64,000 nucleotides of DNA from Diploptera punctata (GCA_030220185.1 JASPKZ010007247.1:1259501-1323500); one strand, 5' to 3'. Positions 21,726 through 33,945 are shown, counted from the stretch's first letter. Numbers and translations are program-made. Notes: generated by a model not told the origin, from the sequence alone.

Positions 21726-22504
21726 TACTTTTAAGATATGAAGTCTCTTGGAGCATAAGTCTTCAAATGATCTTCATTAAATCTGCTTACTTTATGCATA
21801 GAGGACACATATATATATAGGATTCCTAACTTACACAGAAGATGATTCACTAGACTGTCATGGTCTGTTTTGTTAAGAGCCTAAAAAGACAAACAGAAAT
21901 TAATAAGCAAGCACTGCTTTAAAATTCTTGAACATGTTAATACAATATGATTACTACATAAAGACAAAAATGGTGTAGGCCCTAAAGAGAACAGAACTGA
22001 AGGAACAAGTAAAATGTGAGATTTATAGCAATTTCAAACAAAATTATAAATTAGTATGTATGTATTAAAAAAAAGAAAAATTGACATGTATTTTGTTTAA
22101 AAAACACTGAGACAGCTACATCATAAGAAATTTTCAAAAACTATACAGAAAAATATTTCCTGAGAGGGAACAGACATAAAAAATTGGAATGTAAATGTGA
22201 ATGTACGTAAACCTTATTCATGTGTCCTATCAGAGTATTTAAGTATTTAAATGCATCAAGAGAATGAATACAAGGTTCTGCATTTTTTTTATTTAAAAAT
22301 GTATAGATAATACATTTAGGACTGGAATCTAATTTAGAAATATCTTTTTATTTATCATGTGAAAAAAAAAATAGAAGAAGGAAATGGTTTAATAAAAGGT
22401 TTTGATTAATAACAAATGCTTAATAAGGAAGGAAAACGAAATTAAATTAGGGTTCTAAATTCTATAATTCGATTTTTCTGATTATAAACAATTACAACAG
22501 TTTG
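21726..22504. other. unassigned AT-rich sequence
   Basis: No supported gene. Confidence 0.4.
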
Positions 22505-22680
22505 AATATGTGAAAGGAATGTTACAGAAAATAATCCCATAGCTAATGTTTGAATGGAAACCAGAAGGGAAAAAAACATGAATAGGTAATGTTGAATATG
22601 CCATGAAGGAAAAAACTAACTACAAACAGTTGAATTGGATAGACAGAAAAGATTGGAAGAAGAAAATAAAACAAAAATAA
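22505..22680 (+). pseudogene. LINE C-terminal tail remnant
   Basis: Decayed reading EWKPEGKKT, then YKQLNWIDRKDWKKKIKQK and a stop, resembling the EWKPEG...GRP...W tail of insect LINEs. Short and degraded. Confidence 0.5.
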
Positions 22681-22689
22681 TTTTTGGTG

Positions 22690-23104
22690 CAGGAAGATGT
22701 ATATTGCATTGTAACCTTGTTTGACAACATCATTATAAATGAAATGAGAGAAAGAATGAAGAAGTTTAGAAGGATAGGACCTTATTCATGTTTTATTTGA
22801 TAACACTACTACTGCAGAGGATGACGATAAATGGCATCGTTCACTTTCCTGCGTACTGTAACCAGTTACGGCTCCTTGGCGGCAAATAATTTTGTGGCTA
22901 TTAAAATGGGATTTTGACACTTAGCCCTCCCCTATTTGGCAGCAATTGTGATCTGCCTGAAGAGGTCATAGTTCGGTTACAGTTGAAAATACCCACCCCA
23001 CCATGGAAACACGACAGAGACTGCACTGTCCACGGGCCGAGAGCACAGAATGAGCCACGCTGCTCCATAGAAGGGACAATACACATCTCAATGTACTAAA
23101 TCAA
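22690..23104. other. unassigned sequence
   Basis: Somewhat GC-richer at 22860-23090 but with no recognisable ORF or repeat partner in the window. Confidence 0.35.
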
Positions 23105-24700
23105 TCAGTGGGAGAGTCTGATGAATATGTTTCGATGGACAGCACGCCGCTGTTGTGTATGCCAAATACTGGGATCTAGTTGATTGAAGTGATTTGTGAT
23201 ATGGTGATACATGGAGATGTGTTGATTAATGATAGTTGCAATGTAGAGCATTCGCGCTAAGTCATAAGCTCTGAGATCCTCGTGTGCATAGGGTCCGAGA
23301 ATATAATTTTGAGGCATTTATTTATTTTGTATTACCTGAACCTTCTTTTTATGGCACGCTGAGAGGATACTCCAGGCTTCACAGCCGTACAACAGCATGC
23401 TGCATATCACAGCTTGGGGAAAATAAGCCTGCTCATGTGATACAATGTATACGACTTGAAAAACTGATATAAAGTTGCAATTGCAGAATTTGATTTATGT
23501 AGGATACGTCGAATATGAATCTTGAACGTAAGCTTAGAGTAAAAATGAAGTCTAAAGTTTATTTTTTATTATTTCACTCACCTCATACTTCATAATTCAT
23601 AGCAGACCCAGGGTTTCTTCACATCATTTGTGACATCTCAATGCTGTGTCACGTTCACAACTGACGTCCAACGGCCTTCTATCCTGCAGACTGACCTCCT
23701 CGCCATCTGGTGGCCCACCGAAGAAGTCTAAAGTACTTAACTGAAGGCTCAAATAAAAGATTATAGTCCCTCCAAGTTGACTTGGACCGGGGATCGACGA
23801 GGAGATTTGTTAAAAATGATCTTTTGGGGTTTGTACCATTTATGTTCTATTTCTGGAACCAAGAATAAACGATATGGAAATTTTGGAAAAGATGGATCTT
23901 TCTAGGCACGAAAGAAAGATTGGAAGAATAGACAGGTATCGTCAGTGAATGATGCAGTTTGAACGTATGGTACAGCGGAGAGATCTGACAGCCTACATCG
24001 CACGTTGGGAAGAAGAGGGCCACAAGTGTAAAAATGTCATAAATTGAGTTAAGACTACTATCTGTTAGAAAAAGGGTTACAATTTTTTTTTCTTTATGGC
24101 CACAAGTGTAAACATTTCATAAGTAATTGAATTAAGACTACTATCTGTTAAAAAAGGTAAATATGTTTCTGTATGAGTACAAGTCCGCGCAAGAAAATGG
24201 AGACAGAATAAAATTGTGTCCATATAAAAATTGAATTTACTAGACTTTCTTAATACTTTATTGCGAATAACTCTGAACTAGGCTTTTTACAGTTGTGGCC
24301 CTCTTCTTCCCAAGGTGCGACATATTATTTTGTATACAGTAAAGGAGAGAGGATTCCATCTTACGGGACTCCCACTAAAAGAGGCTTACAGTCTGATGTA
24401 TAACCCTAATCGGCACACAAAATTGTCGATTACTGAGATATTTCACTCTAAGTTTAATGAGAGAAGCCAATATACTAATTTTGTTTAGTTAGTAAATCAG
24501 TCCATTTATCAAAGTTGTATCGAAAGCTTTCCCAACATCAAGGAAGACAGTCACTATTACTTTTCTTGTTCAAAGCCCGTACCGTAACAACTTGGTTAAT
24601 GAGTATAACTAACTGTAGCGGTGTATTGTGAGAATTTCTAAACGCAAATTGGTGGTTTGGTAAAATTTGCTTATTTAAAATTTTGAGCAAGTGCGTGTGT
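23105..24700 (-). pseudogene. decayed jockey-type LINE, RT region
   Basis: On the minus strand, in order: VFLDVGKAFDT (RT motif A) at about 24500-24560, then GVP-DGILSPLLYT (the GVPQGS-LSP-LY motif) near 24345-24400, then SMLLYGCEAWSIL and KKKVQVIQNKCLKIIF at about 23290-23400. The order and motifs fit a jockey-clade reverse transcriptase. Many stops and shifts are present. The middle is interrupted by the foldback at 23998-24320. Confidence 0.65.
23998..24320. mobile_element. foldback/MITE-like element with 36-bp inverted ends
   Basis: Ends TCGCACGTTGGGAAGAAGAG (23998-24033) and its inverse (24285-24320) match over 36 bp with two mismatches. The interior holds a direct duplication of AATTGAGTTAAGACTACTATC-like sequence (about 24040-24073 and 24120-24155). 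No ORF. A target duplication is not clear. Confidence 0.6.
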
Positions 24701-24832
24701 GAATTGTGTGGCGGAGAGTTCGACCGATATCATATACCGAAAAGCCCGAGAAACACAAAATCGCTGAACGACTACACCAAAAACTAAAATACAATCAATG
24801 CCCATTAGGGCGAATCTATATTATTATTATTA

Positions 24833-25010
24833 TTGGATAATAATCATCACCATCCAGTATCATGGCAGCTGCCGCCGTCTTTCGGAAACCAAATACCATT
24901 CCTCTCTGTCCATCCATTGATCTTCATCCAATTCTCTGATATTCCTAGCTGCTTGTACCCCTTCTATCCAAGTTTTCTTCGGTGGAGTTTCAACTCTCCC
25001 ATCGGGCGCC
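24833..25010 (-). pseudogene. LINE C-terminal tail remnant
   Basis: The minus strand reads PPKKTWIEGVQAARNIRELD, then EDQWMDREEWYLVS, then RRRQLP, followed by a (TAATAA)n tail at its 3' end (about 24822-24840). This is the K-W...DR--W tail pattern of LINE ORFs. Confidence 0.6.
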
Positions 25011-25011
25011 T

Positions 25012-25975
25012 TCCCAGGTGGCAGATAGGGGAATTCTCACCAGATATGGCGGGTACTGAGGAAGTAAAATACCCAGGGCGGACCAAAACTAGCGCTGCTG
25101 CCTTGCAGTAAGATACTGGACTATAAAAGGTTAGAGAAAGAAAAACTTTAACAAAAATTACCCGTCCCTCAGGTTGGGGTTGATACATCAGGCTAGCTCC
25201 TCGTTCATCATAAAAAACCAAACATTATGCCTCGGAAATAATAATAATACATTCTTCAAGTGTGAGTTTTGCTTTACTACATTTATGAGAGAGAAGCAAA
25301 TACTATACAAAATATGCATGATAAAATATAGTAAACATTAGTTCTGTAAAAAAATGTAGCCTAGCTTACGTGAATAAGCTGTTAAAAGAACATTTGGAAA
25401 ATAAGCCTTTTGGTTGTAATTTGCTATAAACATTGTGTATGAGTATACTTATATAACAAATTAAAAGACACAATGGCAAATCAAGTTTTAGATTAAAAAA
25501 TGTTGATAAATCTATCAGCAGCATGAGATTATTAATTCGGATATACTAAGTCATACAGAATGATCATCCACAAACTTCAAAACCTGCATATGACTATGGT
25601 ATATTAATTAATGTAAATGAATACAATTCCTGAAAACAGAACATAAAATGGAAGTACAAAGTTTGACACAAAATCAAAGTTACAGACTATGATCTGCAGT
25701 GCCAAATTTTTCTTGATAATTCAACTCTATTGATGATATGGAAAAAGAGAAAACAAAATTAAATTTTGGTCAGAAACATTTAAAATATTTCCTCTTTAAA
25801 GGACCACATAAATGTATATTCTAAAAAGATAAATATTGTCCTACAACATATCTCAAGAATGGAAATATTTTTATTCTTTTAGAAAACATTAATTCAAACA
25901 AGGCGCAGATTAAAATTAACTTTTATGATGATCCACTTGTAAGAAAAAAAAAATTATAAAGCCTTAGTAGTCACA
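25012..25975. other. unassigned AT-rich sequence
   Basis: No supported gene. Confidence 0.4.
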
Positions 25976-26150
25976 AAGAAGCAAACCCTTACAAGTGTGA
26001 TCAGTGCAAGGATGTAGTTAACATAAAGAGAATGGACCTTATTACTGTAATTTATGTTAATATTCTTTCTTTAGAAGCAGCAAACCCATACAAGTGTGAT
26101 CAGTGCATGAATATAGTTAACATAAAGAGAATGGACCTTATTACTGTCTT
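25976..26150 (+). pseudogene. duplicated zinc-finger scrap
   Basis: Two direct copies about 100 bp apart (about 25985-26046 and 26084-26146) each read NPYKCDQC then VNIKRMDLIT. The -PYKC--C start is that of a C2H2 finger, but no His-His half follows. Probably a decayed piece of a zinc-finger exon. It lies 1.8 kb upstream of ZNF-1, whose last fingers include KPFKCDQCDRQF. Confidence 0.45.
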
Positions 26151-26612
26151 CACAAATATTTTCTTTAGAAGAAAATTCATCATACAAGATTTCAGTAAAT
26201 ATCTATAAAACTACATATGCATTGCTTGTAACTGTTATATTATATGGAAGTATATATCATACATAAAATTAATACTAATAATAAAGGATTTATAGTCGCA
26301 CAATTATCTGTACATTATGTTTCGTCTTAATACATTAAATATTTCTATTTAATTCTTCCATTTTGATGTTTGGCAATTTTTTTGTTCCTGGTATAATAAC
26401 ATTAAGATATTCTTACTTAAAAACACCTTGCTACAAATAAACTCACATATTTTTTCAAAACTGTGATTTTGGAAATTTTACAAAAACATAAAGAAACACA
26501 TTGGATTATTTATTTATTTAATGCAGACATTGATATAAATATTATTGGTCTTGCAATGACAAAAAAAAAAAATAGAACAAAAGAATAGTTATAATACCGT
26601 GTATTTATATAC

Positions 26613-26910
26613 TCATCTTCTCTCTTGCTTCCAATACTTGTTGACTAAGCTTTCACTTCTCAAAGAAGGGCAATAAGATATGTGTTGAAAGACCACGATT
26701 AGTCCAAGATTGCATAAGGGGCAGTGGAGATTATATTCACAGAAAGTTAACAAAGAAAGATAAAAAATTGTCAGCATCATATATTGTTCTAGAGGCCACT
26801 TACCTAAAAAGACACTTATAATGGCAATACTATAGAGAAGTGCTTCAAATGAAAACAGGTAGAGGGACATAGATACTACTGGAGTGAAAGTAAAGAGAGT
26901 TACTGGAAAA
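26613..26910 (-). CDS. hypothetical hydrophobic ORF, possible terminal exon
   Basis: An open minus-strand frame ends KYWKQERR at 26613 and is followed about 100 nt later by AATAAATAAATAA (near 26508-26520). It has two hydrophobic stretches (LYLFSFEALLYSIAIISVFL and YMMLTIFYLSLLTF) and a CPLCNLG motif. The open frame continues into the neighbouring MITE, so the true start is unknown. AT-rich DNA often yields hydrophobic chance ORFs, and I do not recognise the product. Confidence 0.22.
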
Positions 26911-27414
26911 ACTGTACTTAAACTAACGTGAAATATTTTTGAAGTCCTATAGAACAGCAGCGTACATGCGCCAGCGATACCCGCATTCAAACCACATATC
27001 GATTATCATCCTCGATTACTATCCATTGCTATGAAATTTAAATGACCAATATTTGCAATTAATCCCCAAATCTATGTTACAAATATTAATAATATTAAAA
27101 TTACCAAACGTTTATTAAAAATGGGTGTACACTTACTTATCACTCCCTAATGCTGATCCAACCAGCGATAACCCAATACAGCGACAGGAAAATAATAGAC
27201 TAAGTAATATACTCTGTGGAGAAAATAACAGTTAGCATCACAATATTGTCTAACAGTGTCATAATATATTTAAATAAATACTTCAAAATTGTCTAATAAT
27301 GTTATAAAATTGTTTGAAAAAGTTTAAAATATAAAATAATGTTAGTAAATACAGAAGAAGAGCTATAGTTTACAACAATGTAACTGAAAAATCAAGCGCT
27401 AGTAGAAGTGCAGT
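26911..27414 (+). mobile_element. MITE-F copy 1
   Basis: Imperfect inverted ends ACTGTACTTAAACTAACG and, inverted, ACTGCACTTCTACTAGCG. The interior shares GGGTGTACACTTACTTATCA and CCAACCAGCGATAACCC with copies at 47108-47691 and 62064-62497. No ORF. Superfamily not assigned because no clean target duplication was found. Confidence 0.7.
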
Positions 27415-27909
27415 TAAGGAGAGTTATTAAACCGGTTTCCCATCTTCATTAATTTAATATAATGTTCGTCACCTATTATATGTGTATTATTTTTTTATTT
27501 CTTCTTTAGCACTGGTTGTGTGCAACCTAGCTAATCCCCTAAGAACGTTTTCTGCTTCAACATTTCTATGCCCTCCTCCGCCTTTCTCATATTACCTCTC
27601 AAACTGTTTAAGATAAAATATTCCTCTCCATAATCATCTTCAACATCACTTTGGTACTCAGCATGTCCTCATTTCAAACCAAACATTCAAATAATTTCAA
27701 ACGCGATCAAAATGGAGGAAATCAAAGTGGCAGTGAAAATTGCTTTTGTTTATTGTTACAGTGTACGACCGATTTCGATACCAATTCTGAATAAAGTTTG
27801 TTGTTTTTAGCTTTTAAAACGTATTCTTTATGTAAAAAGAGATGTTTTAAGCATCGATTTTGGAAGTCACTTTTTACCGGTGGTATCATATGAGCCAAAC
27901 ATTCATAAA
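27415..27909 (+). other. upstream region of ZNF-1
   Basis: Candidate acceptor TTTGTTGTTTTTAG ends at 27810 and doubles as an in-frame TAG that closes the frame upstream. A short ORF starts with ATGGAGG at 27713 and ends at 27810. Either a 5' UTR intron ends here or this is promoter/leader. No TATA box identified. Confidence 0.3.
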
Positions 27910-30414
27910 ATGGATGTAAACGAAATAACATTTGAATCTGAAAATGACAGCCCTTTGGCATTATTGCTTTCTAAAGGATTTTCGCCTCAAAGAAAAGAAC
28001 AAGAACCATATCAGATCAATCTTCCTATTAAAGGTGAAGAACCTCACTGCTTGGAAAGAGTTGAAACCGTGAAATATGTTACCCCGTTAGAACGAGCACC
28101 TTCTATAATGAACCTATCTAACAAAACTGATTATCATGAAAAATTAAGGCCTGCCGAAGTTTACGTTGAAAGTCTCAAAAATGAAATTAAAATAGAAGGA
28201 CAAAAGTTAATTTCATACATGGAGCAGGCAACTAAACAAGAAGACCCACTCAGTATTCCAAATTTATCAAATAACTCGGAATCCGAAATTAAATTTAATA
28301 CTGGCGACGTGTATAAATCTGGACATTTTCAAGAAGTTGATGGGAAATTGTGTGCTGAAAGAAGGAATTGCAATGTGTGCCAAAAACAGTTTGAAAATAA
28401 TCAGAAATTCAGGGAACACATGAAGAATCATTCAAAGGATAAGAGACATTCCTGTGAAATATGTAAAAAGTCTTTTTTAACAAATGAGAGTTTGAGAATA
28501 CACAAGGAAAACTGCCATCCTCAACCAGAAAATCAAGCAGTTCATGGTGAAAGAGACAAAGAAAGTTCTAAAAATACCTCTGAAATTCAGAAAGTGAAGG
28601 AGCGTGAAAATGAAAAAGAATTAGAAGATGAAAAAGAGGTTAATTGTTCAGTACTAATGAACAATCCATCACCTCAAGAACAAACTGAACCTGAAGTTAG
28701 ACCAAAACGGAGAGGACGACCACCCAAAGCAGGAAAAGGATGTGAAAAATGTAAAGTTTGTAACAAGACTTTTGCAGGTGCCTATGAGTTAAAGCGACAT
28801 ATGTCACTACATTCTCATGAAGACACGTTCAAGTGTGAATTTTGCACAAAAACATTTTATGCTGATGATAATTTAGCAGCACATATTCGTGAGTTTCATA
28901 AAATTAGTGCAGATAATAAGACATTTTCAAAGTGCAACATATGTTGTGTGGCTTTTATAAATGAAGAAGCTCTGAAGAAACATCATCAAGATCATCCATT
29001 CAGCTGTGATGCCTGTGGTAAACATTTTACCACAAACAGAACTTATACTTCACACATGAACAAACACTCCAATGAGAAAGTATATAAATGTGAATATTGT
29101 GATAAATCTTATTTGATAGCTGACAGTCTTAGATCCCACAAACGCGATCATCACAAAGAAGAGCAAGAAGCTGCACAGGAACCTTTCAAACGTGGAGCAC
29201 CCAGCGATGATGATACAGATGTTCCTAGTTCTAAAACCACTAGAAACTCTATTGATTCAAAAGAGAAATTAAAATCTGGACGGAAGAAAAAAGGAAATGA
29301 AGAAAAAGCAACTTCAAAATATAAAATAAAACCAAAATGTGAAATTTGTAATAAAACTTTTACAGGACCTTATGAACTTAAAAGACATATGAATTTGCAT
29401 ACTAGAGATAAGGCTTTTAGATGTGTATATTGCACAAAGCTATTCTTCAGAGATACAAGTTTGGCTGGTCACATCAGAAAATATCACAAACAGATCGAAG
29501 ATAATCCACGATTCATTAAATGTAAAGTATGTTTCATTGCTTTTCTTGATGAAGAATCATTGAAAAAACACAAAGAAGAGAATCCATACAGTTGTAACTC
29601 TTGTAACAAACATTATACGACGGGTCATAGCTTCAAAGCACATATGAATAAACATTCTAGTGGTAAGTCTTATCAGTGTGAATTCTGTAATGCATCTTTC
29701 TTCATGGCTGACGATCTCCGAACTCATGCAAGAAAATGCCATAAATCTGGCCAATTAAAAGATGAATCACAAGCATCAGAGCAAGATGGAAATCAAAATA
29801 ATGGATGTGGTGATGATAATGAATCTGCTAATGTAGAGAGTAAGATAAAAACGGATAACATAGACAATGGTTACGAAAATGTCCAATGTGATGTTTGCAA
29901 CGAAATGTTCAACTCAAACAGTGAATTACAAACACACAACACAAATTCAACGCAATATGGATGTAAGATATGCCGCAAGCATTTTAAATCTTTCATAAGT
30001 TTGAAGCTCCATATGAATATGCATTCCAAGAAGACAGTTTATCAGTGTGAGTATTGTACCAAACCATATCTGATCATGAGTAGTTTGCGAACTCATATCC
30101 GTACACAGCATCCAGGTCAAGTCCAGATTACAGACAATCGTATCACATCCTATTTCTGTCACATCTGCGACCAGAAGTTTCCTCTGTATAAAGACCTTGT
30201 CACACACATGCACACACACAAAGGAAATAAGCCTTTTAAATGTGACCAATGTGACAGACAGTTCTCTGTTAGCATACATTTAGAAGTCCATAAGAAACGT
30301 AGACATAACAATGTAAAACCTTATAATTGTGACATCTGCCATGAACCTTTCTTTAGGAAAAAATATATGATGAAACATTATGTTAAAGTTCACATGGATG
30401 GAAAATCATCTTAA
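27910..30414 (+). CDS. C2H2 zinc-finger protein ZNF-1, 834 aa
   Basis: A single long exon encodes a probable nuclear DNA-binding protein. I use the ATG at 27910 (AAAATGG, a good Kozak context); an open frame extends upstream to 27811 but has no ATG. The N-terminal 150 residues are finger-free. Fingers 1-2 lie at about 154-203. An acidic/charged linker and an AT-hook-like RPKRRGRPPKAGKG follow near 264-277. Module 1 (about 281-415) and module 2 (about 477-611) each have five fingers in the same order: CNKTF--YELKRHM, a C--CTK-F finger, CCVAF/CFIAF, C--CNKH-type, and a final C-(Y/F)C finger. Module 3 (660-735) has lost the middle two. Three fingers end the protein (750-828). Two fingers are decayed: the third of module 2 and the first of module 3 lack the last His. 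Target genes are unknown. Confidence 0.92.
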   Translation: MDVNEITFESENDSPLALLLSKGFSPQRKEQEPYQINLPIKGEEPHCLERVETVKYVTPLERAPSIMNLSNKTDYHEKLRPAEVYVESLKNEIKIEGQKLISYMEQATKQEDPLSIPNLSNNSESEIKFNTGDVYKSGHFQEVDGKLCAERRNCNVCQKQFENNQKFREHMKNHSKDKRHSCEICKKSFLTNESLRIHKENCHPQPENQAVHGERDKESSKNTSEIQKVKERENEKELEDEKEVNCSVLMNNPSPQEQTEPEVRPKRRGRPPKAGKGCEKCKVCNKTFAGAYELKRHMSLHSHEDTFKCEFCTKTFYADDNLAAHIREFHKISADNKTFSKCNICCVAFINEEALKKHHQDHPFSCDACGKHFTTNRTYTSHMNKHSNEKVYKCEYCDKSYLIADSLRSHKRDHHKEEQEAAQEPFKRGAPSDDDTDVPSSKTTRNSIDSKEKLKSGRKKKGNEEKATSKYKIKPKCEICNKTFTGPYELKRHMNLHTRDKAFRCVYCTKLFFRDTSLAGHIRKYHKQIEDNPRFIKCKVCFIAFLDEESLKKHKEENPYSCNSCNKHYTTGHSFKAHMNKHSSGKSYQCEFCNASFFMADDLRTHARKCHKSGQLKDESQASEQDGNQNNGCGDDNESANVESKIKTDNIDNGYENVQCDVCNEMFNSNSELQTHNTNSTQYGCKICRKHFKSFISLKLHMNMHSKKTVYQCEYCTKPYLIMSSLRTHIRTQHPGQVQITDNRITSYFCHICDQKFPLYKDLVTHMHTHKGNKPFKCDQCDRQFSVSIHLEVHKKRRHNNVKPYNCDICHEPFFRKKYMMKHYVKVHMDGKSS

Positions 30415-30521
30415 ATCGATCTTACATTATTAAATTTAACACTTCTCAATGAAAGACAAATTTTATTTGAAGAGAAAAATTTATGCCAGAATTGGGATTT
30501 GAAACCAATTCAGGTTCTTCA

Positions 30522-30527
30522 AATAAA
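30522..30527 (+). promoter_or_regulatory. candidate poly(A) signal of ZNF-1
   Basis: AATAAA about 108 nt after the ZNF-1 stop. Earlier ATTAAA-like sites exist, so use is uncertain. Confidence 0.4.
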
Positions 30528-30569
30528 ATCATCTTAAATGTTACTGTTGTGATTTAATTCACACTTAAA

Positions 30570-30800
30570 CTAAATCATCAACTGCTGGTACAGATTAGGG
30601 TGTTAGCCTTGTTCCTCGTGGATTTAGCTAATCTCTTCAATCCTTCTTGGATATGCCAACATTTTTCTTCCTTCTGGTGTGTAGTTTAGGATCTTTTGCA
30701 ATATTCTATCTGAGGATATTCTGGTTACATGATCATACAACTTCTATACACAACAAGGGTTGATATTATGTTTTGTCTCATGTCTGTGCTACTTGTATCA
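30570..30800 (-). pseudogene. LINE C-terminal tail remnant
   Basis: The minus strand reads DHVTRISSDRILQKILNYTP, then EGRKMLAYPRRIEEIS, matching the GHVTR...R----L---PEGRR--GRPR--W pattern of LINE tails with decay. Confidence 0.55.
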
Positions 30801-32485
30801 TCCCAGAATTTTCAAGTTTATTTCCTCAAAATGGGTAACTGTTCCTTTGTTCAATAAGTGTAATGGCAAAATTATCACAACAAGGCCTCTAAATGTGCTT
30901 GTTTTCTGTATGAGTATGTTCCTGTAGTCAGAATGTCCAGTTTTAAAACATCAGATACTCACTCTCATATTCTCCCCATGTGCTACAGCCATTTGGATAC
31001 ATTATCTAGGGGTCATGCAGCATTGTGACTTCTTGGACATAGGAGTAGAGTATACTGATGTTGGTTGTGACAGTTGGCATTACATGGAATTTATGAAATT
31101 CAGCATCAGTGAGATTCCCATACCAGCCTTTGATTCTGCTTAGTCTTAATCAGCAAATAAAGAGCAATTTTTGTAACTAGAGAAAAAGAAATGCCCATGG
31201 AATATTGATTCTAGTTTTAAAACATTATCTCCTTCACACCATGTTATGATTTTGTGTATACGAGATTCAAAGAAAAGAGAAATATCCATGGAACATTAAC
31301 TGTAGTTTAAAACATTAGCTCATGCATTAAGATAGGTTGAGGTTAAGTGTATATAGAATATTTTTTTTTGCTAGTAGTAGCAGAATCTCCTTTCATTCCT
31401 TTATAAGGAGCATAGTGCATCTATGAATTATTTCCATCTGAAAATGCTATACCAGTACCCCTTCATTTCATATTTTGTCACATTTTTAAATTCCTCTCTG
31501 ATGACTACTCTTTCCTAAACATGTTATGTCTTCCTTGTGGATTCCAATCCATGGCTTGCCTCTAAACAAACCCATGTTTCTTCCTTAGAATGTTTATATA
31601 ACCATTTCCACATTCTCATTTTAATTGTACCTGACTATTGATGTTATATTGTATTCAATATGTGGAAATGGCAATTTGCTGAAAGTTTCTTTTCATCCCT
31701 TAAGTAAAATCAACCAGCCATGCCGATATTATAATGTATCCAGAACAATTTATTTGAAATTTGGCAGTTTAATGTTATTGGATGGTTCAATTACACACAA
31801 ATCAAATGATGTTCAGCAGCAAAAACAAATTGTCAGTGAGAGGGTATTGCAGGAAGAAAAACGACCACTGCTGACCACTGAATAAATGAAGGTTGTTATA
31901 TTATTTTATAGCTCAGTGATGTAATGATCTGTATTTCTGATTAACATTCTAGGGGCCCTAGTTTTGATTCTTGGCTATACCACAGAAATGTTCCATGACA
32001 GTTTCATGAGCAACTGAGAAGCTCCTTGATATGAGAAGTAGCAAAATCTGGTTGCAAACTGAAATTAAATTTGAGGAGTAGCGTCATGCTGACCACAAGT
32101 TTCCTTATAATGTCTATTGCTTTCCAGTGATCAAGAATTCAGTTCAGCTTGGCTCTTCAGAGTTTTCATATCACAGATATTTATTTTTATATTATTATTG
32201 TATATTGTATTCGTGGGATCATTTTCAGGTATTTTTGTTATGTCTAGGCCAAGGTTTCACAGCTGGTAACGACTATGATGATACTCGAAAGTAACATATA
32301 TTGTGATACAAAAATGTTTAAATATACAAACTTGATAGCATTCATATTATGGATATTAAAATCTCAACAAAATAGTATCAAATTATTGTATCACAGAAAC
32401 TAATTAAGAAATTAAGAATAAAAATAATTATCTTTTCTTATGGTATTCAAATACAAGTATTAGTAAAGTGATCCCACTACAGACC
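30801..32485. other. unassigned sequence
   Basis: Low GC. A duplicated motif AAGAGAAATATCCATGGAAC-like occurs near 31180 and 31275. No supported gene. Confidence 0.35.
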
Positions 32486-32486
32486 T

Positions 32487-32585
32487 CAGGAGGCCCTTGG
32501 GGTAGTAGGAGGTTAAGGCTTCCATTTTTTCTGGACAATCGACACTTGATGGCTAAGGCAACAAAACTCAGTCTTAAAAAAAAAA
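32487..32585 (-). repeat. SINE-E fragment
   Basis: GGTAGTAGGAGGTTAAGGCT matches the SINE-E body at 12413-12440. The strand follows that copy. No tRNA head. Confidence 0.45.
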
Positions 32586-32589
32586 GCTA

Positions 32590-33945
32590 CAAATATGAGG
32601 TGAGTAGTACATATCTAACTCATATTTCCAATCCTTTCTAAAATTGTTCCATATTTTGGACATAACAACTGCATAAGATTTATGTACCCACTTACTGAAT
32701 TTTAATTATGGTGAACATCACTGTATATCACCAAAAATTAAATTTTCCACCCAAGAATATATCAGGAGCTCAGGGGAGAAAGGTCAATTATGATAATTGT
32801 AGATTATTTATATTTGCCCTTCCTTGCCTGAACTCCTAATTCCTTCATCTTTATTAAGATGTGAAGAAGTAGACATCCAGCCAAACTTCAAGTAATTTTA
32901 TAGAATGTGTCAATCCTTTATGCATACATGAAATGTTGACTTAACCACTAATCTCGGTCAAATATAAAGTTAGGGTGAGTCATTTTTGTGCTTTTAATAG
33001 TAAGACTGATAAATAATAATATTCTCAATTGGCTTAAGTAAGTGGAGATTTATCAATTAGACCAAAAATGGCACAAATGAATTATATATTCAAGCAATTA
33101 CTCAAGTTAGTTATTAGTAGCATAAATTCAAATGTTTCCATAGCCTATCTAGTAAAGAAAAAAAGTGATGCAAATCAATGTAACATTGGCATTAACTTCT
33201 TTGGCAGTGTAATTCACATTAGAATAACTGTTGTATAACATATAAAAATATTCCAAAGTAGGCAGTGAAGATTGTTATAATGACTTACGTCACTTTTCTT
33301 TTTTTCTAAATACACTATAGAATTTAGTTATTTTTAAATGGTCTTGTATATTGAAAAAAATCTTATAAATGTGCTAAAATAATGAGCTATCATAATATAT
33401 TAGACAATAGAAAAGTGACAGAGAAAATATTAAACCATTAGTACTTTAGTTATTAAGCATAATTTATTATTTTTAAATTTCTAGCATAGGCTAATTTTTT
33501 TATATGAGAATTTGTGTAACAAATTGATGTAGAAAATAAATGTCTCCACACTTTTAAAACTGGATTATTTTATCCTAAATGGATTTTTAAATTAAGCTTA
33601 GCATTTAAATAATCACTATGATTTCCTTGTGAATCTTTATCTATTTCAAAATGAGCCATTATCCTCTAAATTTAATAGATATACAGTGGATTTTTCACTA
33701 ATAAATAAAACACTCATTACATAAACTTTCATATACGGAGGCTAAGCATTAAGACATCATTCTTTGATGCAGAGAGTCTCGCAATATATGTGCCTATTCA
33801 TGATCTCCAGGGCGAAAAATTATTCTGATGGAATTTTAGCTAATTTATGGAATTGGTATCCACCACAATTGTTACAAATATTTGTAGTTTTGTATTCATA
33901 TAACCATCTCTGACAGTTGGAGGATCTAACACATGTCGCCTATAC
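32590..33945. other. unassigned AT-rich sequence
   Basis: No supported gene or repeat. Confidence 0.4.

Noticed and set aside
27880..27909. Extra 10 codons upstream of the ZNF-1 ATG
   Set aside because: The apparent first codon is GTG. In a eukaryote the ATG at 27910 with A at -3 and G at +4 is the better start.
29557..30279. Minus-strand ORFs opposite ZNF-1
   Set aside because: Shadows of the finger-coding strand; no domain.
31625..31885. 86-codon + strand ORF
   Set aside because: No motif, and the low-GC context gives such frames by chance.
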